Shown piece after piece: positions 35,635 through 44,085 of a stretch of DNA of 64,000 nt. This DNA is from Lewinellaceae bacterium. GTDB taxonomy: Bacteria > Bacteroidota > Bacteroidia > Chitinophagales > Saprospiraceae. The notes under the pieces were generated by a model. The model was not told where the DNA came from, did not search any database, and saw only the letters and a program-made list of their open reading frames with translations. Position 1 is the first letter of the stretch; each line of letters begins with the position of its first letter. The position numbers were made by a program, and so were the translations under genes. The stretch lies in assembly GCA_020636005.1 (NCBI GenBank), contig JACJYR010000002.1, positions 62,001 through 126,000 on the forward strand, read 5' to 3'.

Positions 35635-37298
35635 AAAAACTCTTTACAGTTCTCCTCTTATCCTTGTCATTTTTCCACTGCCTGCTTTCCCAGCAGCCCG
35701 CCCGGGCCTGGCAAAACGAGATCATCATCCGGCTGAAAGAAGGCGTCCAGGTGCAAGATTTCATCCGGCACACCGACAACCGGACGGCAGCTTTTCCATC
35801 TTTGAAGCTCAAAAAAGCACTTTCCCCCAATCTTCAGATTTATCTTATCGAAAACTTGGGGGACGACAACCCTGAAGCAACGCTGGCTTCGCTAAGGGCC
35901 AGGCCGGAGGTGCTGTTTGCCCAGCCCAATTCGCCCATCCAGTTCCGGGAAACTACCCCCAATGATCCCGCATTTAGTTCACAGTGGGACATGGTCCGTA
36001 TCGGCCTGCCAAAAGTATGGGACGTGACTACCGGTGGCCGGACCTACAACGGCGACACCATCGTAGTGGCAGTGCTTGACAAGGGCTTCGACCTGGGCAA
36101 CGATGAATTCCAGGGCAATATTTGGGTCAACCGTGGCGAGATTCCCGGCAACCTGAAAGACGACGACAACAACGGCTACACCGATGACATCTATGGCTGG
36201 AATTTCAGGGACAGTTCGCCATTTTTCAACAAAGAAGGGCACGGCACCTGGGTGACCGGCATCATCGGTGCCAAAGGCAACAATAATATCGGCGTGGCCG
36301 GTGTCAACTGGAACGTGAAAATGATGTTCCTGGCCGTCGAATTCCAGGATGAGGTCATCGGTGCGTTCAACTACGCCCTCGAACAGCGAAAAATGTACAA
36401 TGAAAGCAACGGAGGCAAAGGGGCTTTCGTCGTGGTGACCAATGGCTCGTTTGGCATAGACGGCGCTTCCTGCGAATCTCCTGATTACGCTGGCTGGGCT
36501 GCTATGTACGACGTGATGGGAGCGGCGGGCATACTGAGCGTGGCCGCCACTGCCAATGAGAACTGGGACGTGGACGAAGTTGGCGACATGCCCACTAGCT
36601 GCCCCAGTGAATACCTCATCACCGTCACCAACACCGATTCCAACGACGTGAAAGCCCCCAATGCCGGTTTTGGCAAAAATACCATAGACCTCGCCGCACC
36701 CGGGGCAGGCACCACCACCACCAATACACAAAATGAAATCCGGGAAGGGTTCAGCGGCACATCTTCCGCTTGTCCGCACGTGGCAGGAGCGGTGGCCTTG
36801 CTGTACAGTGTACCTTGCCATGACCTGGACAGTCTTGCCCTAACGCAGCCTGCCGCTGCCGCTTTGTTGTTAAAAAAAGCCATCCTGGAGAGTGCTTTCC
36901 CCGTCAGCAACCTCAAGGATAAAACCCTGACGGGCGGCAGGCTCGATGTTTACGAAAGCATGAAGTACCTGCACGCTTACTGTATCGGCACAACCAGCGA
37001 ACGGCAGGCCGGCAATTTTGCCCAAATCTATTTTGGTCAAAAAGGCATTGTGAATATTTTCCCAAATCCGGTGTCCGGCACCGTGAACATTGAATATAGC
37101 AATCTCGATTTTTCAACCTTACAGATCAAATTTTACAATGCTTTGGGTCAGGAAATAAGGTTGCCGGTGGAAGCCGTCATTGCCCCTTTCGAAAAGCAAC
37201 AGATAACACTGGACGTAAGCAATTGGCCAACCGGCACCTACATGGTCAATGTTTTTGACAAATCGCAGAAGATCAGCCGGAAGTTTGTGAAATTTTAG
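35631..37298 (+). CDS. Secreted S8 subtilisin-like protease, T9SS type A (paralog 1)
   Basis: 555 aa. Signal peptide MKKLFTVLLLSLSFFHCLLS. Residues ~28-105 look like a propeptide. The catalytic triad is complete: Asp150 (VVAVLDKGFD), His204 (KEGHGTWVTG) and Ser378 (FSGTSSACPHVAGA). The last ~80 residues (VNIFPNPVSGTVNIEYSN, GQEIR, PTGTYMVNVFD, KISRKFVK) form the T9SS type A sorting domain, so it should be exported through the outer membrane. It overlaps the metal-receptor gene by 4 nt. It is paralogous to the subtilase at 38428, with the same length and domain order, so they arose by tandem duplication. Repeat R3 follows. Confidence 0.9.
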   Translation: MKKLFTVLLLSLSFFHCLLSQQPARAWQNEIIIRLKEGVQVQDFIRHTDNRTAAFPSLKLKKALSPNLQIYLIENLGDDNPEATLASLRARPEVLFAQPNSPIQFRETTPNDPAFSSQWDMVRIGLPKVWDVTTGGRTYNGDTIVVAVLDKGFDLGNDEFQGNIWVNRGEIPGNLKDDDNNGYTDDIYGWNFRDSSPFFNKEGHGTWVTGIIGAKGNNNIGVAGVNWNVKMMFLAVEFQDEVIGAFNYALEQRKMYNESNGGKGAFVVVTNGSFGIDGASCESPDYAGWAAMYDVMGAAGILSVAATANENWDVDEVGDMPTSCPSEYLITVTNTDSNDVKAPNAGFGKNTIDLAAPGAGTTTTNTQNEIREGFSGTSSACPHVAGAVALLYSVPCHDLDSLALTQPAAAALLLKKAILESAFPVSNLKDKTLTGGRLDVYESMKYLHAYCIGTTSERQAGNFAQIYFGQKGIVNIFPNPVSGTVNIEYSNLDFSTLQIKFYNALGQEIRLPVEAVIAPFEKQQITLDVSNWPTGTYMVNVFDKSQKISRKFVKF

Positions 37299-37347
37299 CC
37301 CCAAAGTGGTTTCGACTCGTTATGTTTCCACTGAAAGGATTTCTTTA

Positions 37348-37456
37348 GGATCGAAGGAAAAATAATCCCGATTTCACATCGGGATTATTTTTAAAAAACC
37401 CTTCCAGTACTGGGGTTTCAAAATCAAAATAGCGAAGTTATTTTTTCATCGTTACT
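37348..37456 (+). repeat. ~109-bp dispersed repeat R3 with embedded hairpin
   Basis: It starts AGGATCGAAGGAAAAATAAT and ends TTATTTTTTCATCGTTACT. It aligns over its whole length with R1 and with R2 (inverted). Its right end sits at the junction with the IS66 remnant. Confidence 0.75.
37358..37392. terminator. 15-bp perfect hairpin terminator in repeat R3
   Basis: AAAAATAATCCCGAT, loop TTCAC, then the exact complement ending TTTTT. It lies 60 nt after the first subtilase. Confidence 0.85.
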
Positions 37457-37457
37457 T
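37442..37457. repeat. 16-bp direct repeat, left of the IS66 remnant
   Basis: TTTTTCATCGTTACTT is repeated exactly at 38403-38418. The two copies bracket the decayed transposase. Confidence 0.7.
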
Positions 37458-38402
37458 CGCAACACCCGGAGGTACTGGCTTTGCAGCACCACCTTGAGGG
37501 CATCCTTGATGGCCTTGAGGTGATGGGCATAGCATTTATGCTGCTGTTCACAGAAGTCTTCATAAGGGCTGAGGCAGTCGCTGATGAGGGTGCCTTTGAA
37601 ATCCTTGCCGAGCACTTTTTCGAGCACGTCCCTGCCCTGGCTTTGGTTGACCTCGTGAGTGTCAGATCGTCATTGGCAAAGACCCACAGCCAGTGTCCCC
37701 GTTCGCCTACGTACCAACTGGTCTCGTCCGCATGGATGCGCTGGGCATCACCGGGCCTGTTCGAGCAACTGCCCGTAATCAGGCTGCAGCTTTGCGGGAC
37801 ATGCGCTGTTCAGTTGGCACACAGCAGCCCGGGCTGAGCGGAAGACCAAAGGCGTCTTTCAACAGCTTGCAACTGTTGCCCACGCTCAGAGCCGTACCGG
37901 TGACGTAGTTTGAGAACCCAGGTGATGGCGCCGGGCCCAAGCTGCACCTTGGCGCTGCCCGTGGCCGTGCCGACCTGCAAGGGTGCGTCGAACGGACATC
38001 CCCGCAGCACTGGCAGTGCCCCTGCCAGGTACGCGAGGCGGACGATGCGCAACCGGATCGGGGGGTATTTCTTCAATGACCTGGTCCAGCGGCTGCTTGC
38101 CCGTTATCAGGCCGCCACAGCGGGGGCAGGCTTCAAGGGGCTTTCTGCCGACTCTGTGGCCTCGCCGCTGACTGTGCGGTAATGGCCTTTGTGCCTTTGT
38201 CACGGCCCCTGGGCTTCGGGTTCTCCTTACCTTTGGGCTTTCCAAATGGAGCGGCTTGCCGCTTCTCGGCGGAGGGCCCGCTTGAAGTTCCTTTGAAGGC
38301 GGAAACTTCTCCTTCGCTTTTCAATGCGCTCGTGCCTGGTCAAAGCAACAACGCCACCAGTTCGGCCTTTTCCAAACCGGACAGCGCTTTTTCAAGGATA
38401 TG
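37458..38402 (-). pseudogene. Decayed IS66-family transposase
   Basis: No single frame is open, but successive minus-strand frames spell an IS66 transposase in order. An N-terminal helix (ILEKALSGLEKAELVALL) is followed by a Lys/Pro-rich stretch, a zinc-finger-like CPRCGGLITGKQPLDQVIEE, VQLGPGAITWVLKLRHRYG, the first catalytic Asp region IHADETSWYVGERGHWLWVF, and the second in GTLISDCLSPYEDF. At least two frameshifts are needed, and the C-terminal third with the last catalytic Glu is missing. It separates repeat R3 from the second subtilase gene. It is surely inactive. Confidence 0.8.
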
Positions 38403-38418
38403 TTTTTCATCGTTACTT
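38403..38418. repeat. 16-bp direct repeat, right of the IS66 remnant
   Basis: An exact second copy of TTTTTCATCGTTACTT, ending 9 nt before the second subtilase start. Confidence 0.7.
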
Positions 38419-38427
38419 AAACGCAAA

Positions 38428-40095
38428 ATGAAAAGATTCGCCTTTTTCCTCCTCGCATGGGCGCTTGCCGGCAGCCTGTTTTCACAAACAAGCCTGGCCT
38501 CCCAGCAACAAGATGAACTGGTCGTCCAACTGTTGCCGGGCACCAACCCGCACACGGTAGTCCGTGCGCTCAATGCCCAGCTTTCCGATGGTGGCCAATT
38601 GTTGTTGGTGAAATTTCTCTCCCGGCGTTTCAACATTTATTTGATGAAAACCGCCCACGTCAAACAGGAGCAATTCCCCCTGGATGAACTGCGCAGCATT
38701 CCTTCCGTAATTATGGCCCTTTGGAATGAGCCGCTGGTGTTCCGGCAAGACTCCATCCCCAACGACCCGTTTTTCCCAGCCCAATGGAATATGCAACGCA
38801 TACAGGCGCCGGCTGTCTGGTCAACTGCCAGCGGTGGCACGACCTTGGATGGCCGTGAAATTGTGGTCGCCATACTCGACCACGGCTTCGACCTCAACCA
38901 TTCCGATCTGAAAGACAACATCTGGACGAATGCACATGAAACCCCAGGCAACCTGCTCGACGACGACGGAAGCGGCCAACCGGACGACATCCACGGGTGG
39001 AATTTTGAAAATGGTTCGCCTTTTTTCCCCCTCAACGAGCACCACGGCACCAACGTAGCTGGCATTGTCGGTGCGGCCGGCAACAACGGGGAAGGCATAG
39101 CGGGCATCAATTGGAAAGTAAAAATCCTGCCCATCGGAGTCAGGAAGCCGTCGGAGGTGCTGGAAGGCCTGGAGTACATATTGACGCTGCGCGAGCTGTA
39201 TAACTCCACCCACGGCGAAAAGGGGGCTTTTATCGTTGCGACCAATACCTCTTTTGGCTTAGATCCCATCGTGCCTTGTACGGACGCACCCGCCTGGAAC
39301 CAGTTCTACGACGCACTGGGCCAGGCAGGCGTAATCAGCGCAGCAGCTACGGCCAACGATAAAATAGATGTTGACGCAATAGGCGACACCCCAACTTCTT
39401 GTGCCAGCGACTTCCTCATCACCGTGACCAATACCGACATAGACGACAACAAAGTGGAAAAATCGGGTTATGGCCTGACCACCATCGACCTGGGGGCACC
39501 GGGCTACCCCATCACCACCACCGACATCCTTTCCCGCTACGACGATGGTCACATGGGCACCTCATTTTCAAGCCCCCATGTGGCCGGCGCTATCGCCCTG
39601 CTGTATTCGCTGCCCTGTATTGTTTTTGACAGCCTCAGTGAAAGCAACCCCGCCGAATCGGCCAGGTTGGTAAAAAATGCCATTTTGAAAGGGGTAGATC
39701 CGTTGCCGGGCTTGCGCGGAAAAACGGTGACGGGAGGCCGGCTCAATGTGTACAACAGCATGAAATACCTGCACAACTACTGCCTGTCCGACGATCAGGC
39801 CAGGGCAAACGGCAGCTACGAAGGCAAGTACGTGGAGGAGAGGGGGTTCGTCGGCATTTATCCGAACCCGGCCCGGGATGCCTTGACGATCGAATACTCA
39901 AACTACGATTTCACCAACATCCAGGTGCGCATAGTCAATGCGCTGGGCCAGGAAACCTGGCATTCGGAACTCAACACGGTGCCCTTCCAGCCTCAGCGCA
40001 TCGCTGTCAACGTGGCCGATTGGCCTGCCGGCACCTACATCGTCAACCTGATAGACAATGGCCGCAAGCTGAGCCGGAAGTTTGTGAAAATATAG
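38428..40095 (+). CDS. Secreted S8 subtilisin-like protease, T9SS type A (paralog 2)
   Basis: 555 aa from the ATG at 38428, giving the signal peptide MKRFAFFLLAWALAGSLFSQ; the long upstream frame runs through the IS66 remnant. The triad is complete: Asp151 (VVAILDHGFD), His206 (NEHHGTNVAG) and Ser379 (HMGTSFSSPHVAGA). The C-terminal type A sorting domain (VGIYPNPARDALTIEYSN, PAGTYIVNLID, KLSRKFVK) is nearly parallel to that of paralog 1. The surface loops around residues 280-300 differ most, which may alter specificity. The IS66 remnant lies between this gene and its likely original leader in repeat R3. Confidence 0.9.
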   Translation: MKRFAFFLLAWALAGSLFSQTSLASQQQDELVVQLLPGTNPHTVVRALNAQLSDGGQLLLVKFLSRRFNIYLMKTAHVKQEQFPLDELRSIPSVIMALWNEPLVFRQDSIPNDPFFPAQWNMQRIQAPAVWSTASGGTTLDGREIVVAILDHGFDLNHSDLKDNIWTNAHETPGNLLDDDGSGQPDDIHGWNFENGSPFFPLNEHHGTNVAGIVGAAGNNGEGIAGINWKVKILPIGVRKPSEVLEGLEYILTLRELYNSTHGEKGAFIVATNTSFGLDPIVPCTDAPAWNQFYDALGQAGVISAAATANDKIDVDAIGDTPTSCASDFLITVTNTDIDDNKVEKSGYGLTTIDLGAPGYPITTTDILSRYDDGHMGTSFSSPHVAGAIALLYSLPCIVFDSLSESNPAESARLVKNAILKGVDPLPGLRGKTVTGGRLNVYNSMKYLHNYCLSDDQARANGSYEGKYVEERGFVGIYPNPARDALTIEYSNYDFTNIQVRIVNALGQETWHSELNTVPFQPQRIAVNVADWPAGTYIVNLIDNGRKLSRKFVKI

Positions 40096-40146
40096 GCCTG
40101 CCCCAAAAAGCATGGACCTGTAGAAAACTATTTTCACGAAAATATT

Positions 40147-40175
40147 TTTCTTTATCCGTCAAAGCCCTATTTTTG
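40147..40175 (+). promoter_or_regulatory. Candidate promoter for the tRNA-Arg / rpmB unit
   Basis: TTTC (40147-40150), 17 nt, then TATTTTTG (40168-40175) fits the Bacteroidota TTTG-N17-TAnnTTTG pattern with one mismatch. The tRNA starts 110 nt downstream. Confidence 0.4.
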
Positions 40176-40284
40176 CAGCCGCCTTTGAAAAAACAGTTTT
40201 TGAAAGGCATTTTTCATTGAAATATCAACGAGCACTGGACAAACTTCAACATTTTGAAACGCTTGTCATTGTTCGTTCCTATAC

Positions 40285-40358
40285 GGCTCCGTGGCTCAAT
40301 TGGATAGAGCATCTGACTACGGATCAGAAGGTTAGAGGTTCGAGTCCTCTCGGAGTCA
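40285..40358 (+). tRNA. tRNA-Arg (anticodon ACG)
   Basis: 74 nt. The 7-bp acceptor stem GGCTCCG/CGGAGTC (one G-T pair) and discriminator A are present. The D-loop contains AATTGGATA. The anticodon arm TCTGA-CTACGGA-TCAGA places ACG at 34-36, which is read as ICG after deamination. The T-arm is AGAGG-TTCGAGT-CCTCT. CCA is not encoded. It lies 92 nt upstream of rpmB. Confidence 0.97.
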
Positions 40359-40450
40359 CGAAATTGGTTGATAGTTGATAGTTGATGGTTGTAGCAATTC
40401 GACCGCCTGCAACGAAAAACTAACAGCGGCCAACCAAAAACCAATTAGCA

Positions 40451-40699
40451 ATGTCGAGAGTTTGTGAACTAACGGGAAAGCGCCCCATCACGGGCAACAG
40501 GGTGTCGCACTCCAACAGGAAGACCAAGCGCCGCTTTTTGCCCAACCTGCAAAAAAAGCGCTTTTACATTCCTGAACTGGAAAAGTGGGTAACCATCAAA
40601 GTTTCTTCCAATGCCATCCGTACTATCAACAAGCACGGACTTTATGCCTACGTGAAAAAATTGCAGGCAAAAGGACAGGCAATGGGCGTGAAACTTTAA
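40451..40699 (+). CDS. rpmB: 50S ribosomal protein L28 (bL28)
   Basis: 82 aa. MSRVCELTGKRPITGNRVSH, with NRKTKRRFLPNLQKKRF, is the standard L28 N-terminal pattern, and the end VKKLQAKGQAMGVK also fits. It is the first protein gene of the rpmB-rpmG-DUF4295-ftsY-tmk run, an order common in Bacteroidota. L28 sits near the exit of the large subunit. The start ATG is unambiguous and the length is normal. Confidence 0.96.
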   Translation: MSRVCELTGKRPITGNRVSHSNRKTKRRFLPNLQKKRFYIPELEKWVTIKVSSNAIRTINKHGLYAYVKKLQAKGQAMGVKL

Positions 40700-40725
40700 T
40701 CAACTGATTTTAATATCAAAAAAAG

Positions 40726-40914
40726 ATGGCTAAGAAAAGCAAAGGCAACCGGATTCAAATCATCCTCGAATGCACGGAGCAAAAGAAAGCCGGCGTGCCC
40801 GGTATTTCAAGGTATGTAACGGAGAAAAACCGGAAGAATACCCCTGACCGCCTCGAGCTGAAAAAGTACAACCCATACATGAAAAAGATGACCGTCCACA
40901 AAGAGATCAAGTAA
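40726..40914 (+). CDS. rpmG: 50S ribosomal protein L33 (bL33)
   Basis: 62 aa. MAKKSKGNRIQIILECTEQK, then YVTEKNRKNTPDRLELKKYN and the basic end KMTVHKEIK, match L33. Only one Cys remains at the first zinc-binding position, so this is the zinc-independent form, as is common in Bacteroidota. It follows rpmB by 26 nt. Confidence 0.96.
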   Translation: MAKKSKGNRIQIILECTEQKKAGVPGISRYVTEKNRKNTPDRLELKKYNPYMKKMTVHKEIK

Positions 40915-40981
40915 CTTTTTCATTTTGGCGATGTTCTTGAACCTGCAATCAATATTGATAACCTTATAAATTAGCTGAATC

Positions 40982-41155
40982 ATGGCAAAAGTATCCAAGA
41001 ACGCAAGGGTCGCCCAACGTTCCGCCAACGCCGGTTCTGGCCGCGACCACGTAAAAGTCATCAAGCCGATCAAAGACCCCAAAACAGGTAAATACACCTA
41101 CAAAGAGGTCATGATCCACAAAGACAAAGTGAAGGAGTTTTTTGAAAGCAAGTAA
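40982..41155 (+). CDS. DUF4295 small protein
   Basis: 57 aa from the ATG at 40982. MAKVSKNARVAQRSANAGSG, followed by KPIKDPKTGKYTYKEVMIH, is the DUF4295 pattern. This short basic protein is found almost only in Bacteroidota, between rpmG and ftsY. The basic charge and context suggest a ribosome-associated protein, but no activity is established. It is 67 nt after rpmG. Confidence 0.9.
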   Translation: MAKVSKNARVAQRSANAGSGRDHVKVIKPIKDPKTGKYTYKEVMIHKDKVKEFFESK

Positions 41156-41348
41156 GTTCAGTTGGCAATCCGACAGTTGGCAGTCCTTCGTCGAAATTGC
41201 CGCCTGCTTCAAACAGCCTTCAATTTTTTCTTCAATGGGCTTTTCTTAAATGCATTTAAGAAAAGCCCTTCTCATTTTTAGCAAAATCCTCCACAGTTCC
41301 CCCCCCACCCCGACTGCCGAATGGAGAACTGCGGACTGCCAACTGACC

Positions 41349-42305
41349 ATGAGTTTCTTTAAAAAATTCTTTACCAAGGAAAAACAGGAAGACCTCGACA
41401 AGGGGCTTGAAAAAACCAAAACTGGCTTTTTCGACAAAATTTCCAAAGCCGTTGCCGGCAAGTCCACCGTAGATGTAGAGGTCTTGGACGAACTGGAAAA
41501 TATCCTCATCGCCTCCGATGTCGGCCTGGAAACCACCATCAAGATCATAGAACGCATCGAAGATCGGGTGAAGAAAGACAAGTACCTCAACACCAGCGAA
41601 CTGGACAGGATCATGCGGGACGAAATCGTGCGCCTGCTGGAGGAAAACAACACGGGCGACATCGAAGATTTTTCCATCCTGCCCAACCAAAAACCTTATG
41701 TCCTTTTAGTGGTCGGCGTGAACGGCGTCGGTAAAACGACCACCATTGGCAAACTGGCCTACCAATGGACACAACAAGGCAAAAAGGTGGTGATCGGTGC
41801 CGGCGACACCTTTCGGGCTGCCGCCGTTGACCAATTGAAAATCTGGTCGGAGCGGGTCGGCTGCCACTTCTACGCCAAAGGCATGAATACCGACCCCGCC
41901 GCCGTGGCCTACGAAACAGTGGACTACGCTATCAAAAACAATTGCGATGTGGCCATCATTGATACTGCCGGGCGACTTCACACCAAGATCAACCTGATGA
42001 ACGAGTTGGGAAAAATAAAGCGCTCGGTAAGCAAGCGCATGGAAGATGCCCCCCACGACGTGTTGCTCATCCTTGATGCTACCACCGGCCAGAATGCCAT
42101 TGAACAGGCCAAACAGTTCACGGCTGCGACCGAAGTCTCCTGCCTGGCACTGACCAAACTGGACGGCACCGCCAAGGGTGGCGTCGCCATCGGCATTTCC
42201 GATCAGTTTAAGATTCCCATCAAGTACATCGGTGTCGGCGAGGCTATTGACAAGCTCCAGGTGTTCAACAAAAGGGCCTTTGTGGAGTCCATGTTCAAAA
42301 AATAA
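41349..42305 (+). CDS. ftsY: Signal recognition particle receptor FtsY
   Basis: 318 aa from the ATG at 41349; the upstream open frame is not coding. Residues ~1-95 are the charged N-domain (MSFFKKFFTKEKQEDLDKGL). The G-domain has GVNGVGKTTTIGKLA (P-loop), DTFRAAAVDQL, DTAGRLH and TKLDGTAKGG. It lacks the long acidic A-domain of E. coli FtsY, as is usual in this phylum. It docks the SRP-ribosome complex at the inner membrane through GTP. It follows DUF4295 and precedes tmk by 2 nt. Confidence 0.96.
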   Translation: MSFFKKFFTKEKQEDLDKGLEKTKTGFFDKISKAVAGKSTVDVEVLDELENILIASDVGLETTIKIIERIEDRVKKDKYLNTSELDRIMRDEIVRLLEENNTGDIEDFSILPNQKPYVLLVVGVNGVGKTTTIGKLAYQWTQQGKKVVIGAGDTFRAAAVDQLKIWSERVGCHFYAKGMNTDPAAVAYETVDYAIKNNCDVAIIDTAGRLHTKINLMNELGKIKRSVSKRMEDAPHDVLLILDATTGQNAIEQAKQFTAATEVSCLALTKLDGTAKGGVAIGISDQFKIPIKYIGVGEAIDKLQVFNKRAFVESMFKK

Positions 42306-42307
42306 GG

Positions 42308-42934
42308 ATGCCTGGCAAATCCATTTTCATCGTCATCGAAGGCCTGGACGGCTCCGGGAAAACAACCGCTTCCCAACACCTGGCAGAATTGCTGGAAAGC
42401 CATTTTCCTGGCAAAACTCTCCGTACCTACGAGCCGCACGACCCATCCTGCGGCGGTGACTATATCCGCAAGGTGCTGCGCAAAGAAATAACTGCCTTCC
42501 AACCCCGCACCCTTGCCCTCGCCTTTGCTGCCAACCGCCTGGACCACGGCGACCGCATCGTAACGCCCTGGCTCGCTGGCGATTCGGGCAGGATAGTCCT
42601 GTGCGACCGGTATTATCTTTCTTCCCTGGTCTATCAACAGACCAGCGATTTCCCAATGGAAAACGTGTTGGAACTGAACCAACTGGCCCGAAAGCCGGAT
42701 GTCATCTTTTTCCTGAATGTGAGCAACGAAGTGTGCTACGAACGCATGAAGGGCAGGAACCTGCCCCCGGAACTGTTTGAAGAAAACCTGTCGGAAACCC
42801 GAAGAAAATACCAGGAAGCCATTGAATTTTTGCGAAAAGGCCACCAGGAAAATATCGTGGAAATAGATGGCAATGGCACAGTGGAGCAAACCGCTACTGC
42901 CATGTTCAGGGTTATCATGTCCATGCCGGAATAA
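42308..42934 (+). CDS. tmk: Thymidylate kinase
   Basis: 208 aa. The P-loop is GLDGSGKTT, followed by a TYEPHDPSCGG variant of the usual (T/R)EPGGT motif, and DRYYLSSLVYQ for the DR(Y/H) motif. The LID region has RRKYQEAIEF. It phosphorylates dTMP to dTDP. The replacement of the canonical EPGGT by EPHDPSCG makes this a divergent variant, though the length and other motifs are normal. It starts 2 nt after ftsY, so the two are surely co-transcribed. Confidence 0.85.
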   Translation: MPGKSIFIVIEGLDGSGKTTASQHLAELLESHFPGKTLRTYEPHDPSCGGDYIRKVLRKEITAFQPRTLALAFAANRLDHGDRIVTPWLAGDSGRIVLCDRYYLSSLVYQQTSDFPMENVLELNQLARKPDVIFFLNVSNEVCYERMKGRNLPPELFEENLSETRRKYQEAIEFLRKGHQENIVEIDGNGTVEQTATAMFRVIMSMPE

Positions 42935-42979
42935 CCCCGTCAAAAAGTTACCTCCACGCGTAATAAACACACTTCACAA

Positions 42980-43402
42980 ATGCAAATCACTCTCAAGCGG
43001 CTCAACAATGATGTCCTGTTCCAATGCACTAACGAGGACGGGAACACTACCTTGACGGAAGGCAGCCCCGACATTGGTGGCACGGGCCAGGGCATCCGCC
43101 CCATGCAACTGCTATTGATGAGCCTCGCTTCGTGCAGCGGTATTGACGTGGTGATGATATTGAAGAAATTGCGGCAACCGTTGGAGGATATTCAGGTGGA
43201 GGTAAACGGGGAACGGGACACAGAGAATGTACCTCCGGTTTTCAAAAAAATCCATTTGCATTTTATCTTACAAGGCGATTTGAATGAAGAGAAAGTGGCA
43301 AAAGCGATTGGCCTGTCGGTTGATAAATACTGCTCGGTAGCGAGGATGCTGGAGAAAACGGCTGCGATTAGTTGGGATTTTGAGCTTATATTGCCCAAGT
43401 AG
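42980..43402 (+). CDS. OsmC-family protein
   Basis: 140 aa. RPMQLLLMSLASCSGIDVVM contains the first conserved Cys of OsmC/Ohr proteins, and the region VDKYCSVARMLEKTA contains the second. These Cys form the peroxidatic pair. The fold is alpha/beta and the length is normal. The group reduces organic hydroperoxides or binds other thiol substrates; the exact subtype is not clear. It follows tmk by 45 nt. Confidence 0.88.
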   Translation: MQITLKRLNNDVLFQCTNEDGNTTLTEGSPDIGGTGQGIRPMQLLLMSLASCSGIDVVMILKKLRQPLEDIQVEVNGERDTENVPPVFKKIHLHFILQGDLNEEKVAKAIGLSVDKYCSVARMLEKTAAISWDFELILPK

Positions 43403-43462
43403 TAGAAGTTGAATGTGGAGATGGTTATTAGCTTGGTTTGACCTTCTCACCTACCCTTCATA

Positions 43463-43508
43463 CTTGATTGGAACACGGATCGGGCGGATTGGGCGGGTTT
43501 TCAAGGAT
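43463..43508. repeat. Inverted copy of the CCGCCCAATCCGTGTTCC repeat, left of the GxxExxY gene
   Basis: ATTGGAACACGGATCGGGCG, then GATTGGGCGGGTTTTC, is the reverse complement of the direct units at 43956-44130. The two brackets enclose the GxxExxY gene. Confidence 0.7.
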
Positions 43509-43533
43509 TTTTCTCACCTTTAAACATACTGCT

Positions 43534-44085
43534 ATGCTACTGCACAAAGAACTTACCGAAGAAATTTTAGATGCCTTTTATGAGGTTTACAATGAATTGG
43601 GTTATGGGTTTTTAGAAAGGGTTTATCAAAATTCCCTTTTTATAGAATTGCAGGATAGGGGGTTTGACGTAGTTGCACAAAGGCGGTGCAACGTATTTTT
43701 CAAAGGAAGGGAGGTGGGCGAATATTTTACCGATCTTATTGTGAACAACCTTGTCATACTGGAACTAAAAGCCTGTGCGACAATTTTGGACGAACACGAA
43801 CTTCAATTGCAAAACTATTTGAAAGCCAGTACTTTAGAAGTTGGTTTTGTCTTGAATTTTGGGAAAGAACCCGAATTTTCCCGCAAAATTTTCACAAATG
43901 AAAAAAAGAAATTGAAGCGGAAAAATCCGCCCAATCCGCTCAGTCCGCCCAATCCGTGTTCCAATCACGTACAAAGGCAAGCCAAACAAAATGACAGAAA
44001 ATCCGTGAAAACCCGCCCAGTCCGCCCAATCCGTGTTCCAATCACGTACAAAGGCAAGCCAAACAAAATGACAGAAAATCCGTGA
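43534..44085 (+). CDS. GxxExxY protein with a repeat-derived tail
   Basis: 183 aa from the ATG at 43534. Residues ~1-127 are a normal GxxExxY protein: MLLHKELTEEILDAFYEVYN, then GYGFLERVYQNSL (the naming motif), FTDLIVNNLVILELKA and QLQNYLKASTLEVGFVLNFG. The pattern around D-L-x(8)-E-x-K resembles a PD-(D/E)XK nuclease. The family is widespread, often multi-copy, and without known function. The last ~55 residues (KRKNPPNPLSPPNPCSNH and on) are read through tandem repeat DNA and are probably not functional. Confidence 0.85.
   Translation: MLLHKELTEEILDAFYEVYNELGYGFLERVYQNSLFIELQDRGFDVVAQRRCNVFFKGREVGEYFTDLIVNNLVILELKACATILDEHELQLQNYLKASTLEVGFVLNFGKEPEFSRKIFTNEKKKLKRKNPPNPLSPPNPCSNHVQRQAKQNDRKSVKTRPVRPIRVPITYKGKPNKMTENP

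Noticed and set aside
38182..38427. 82-codon upstream extension of the second subtilase
   Set aside because: It runs through the decayed IS66 gene, and a clean signal peptide starts at 38428.
38340..38636. Minus-strand 98-aa ORF
   Set aside because: Its last part is the IS66 N-terminal remnant and the rest is antisense to the subtilase signal region.
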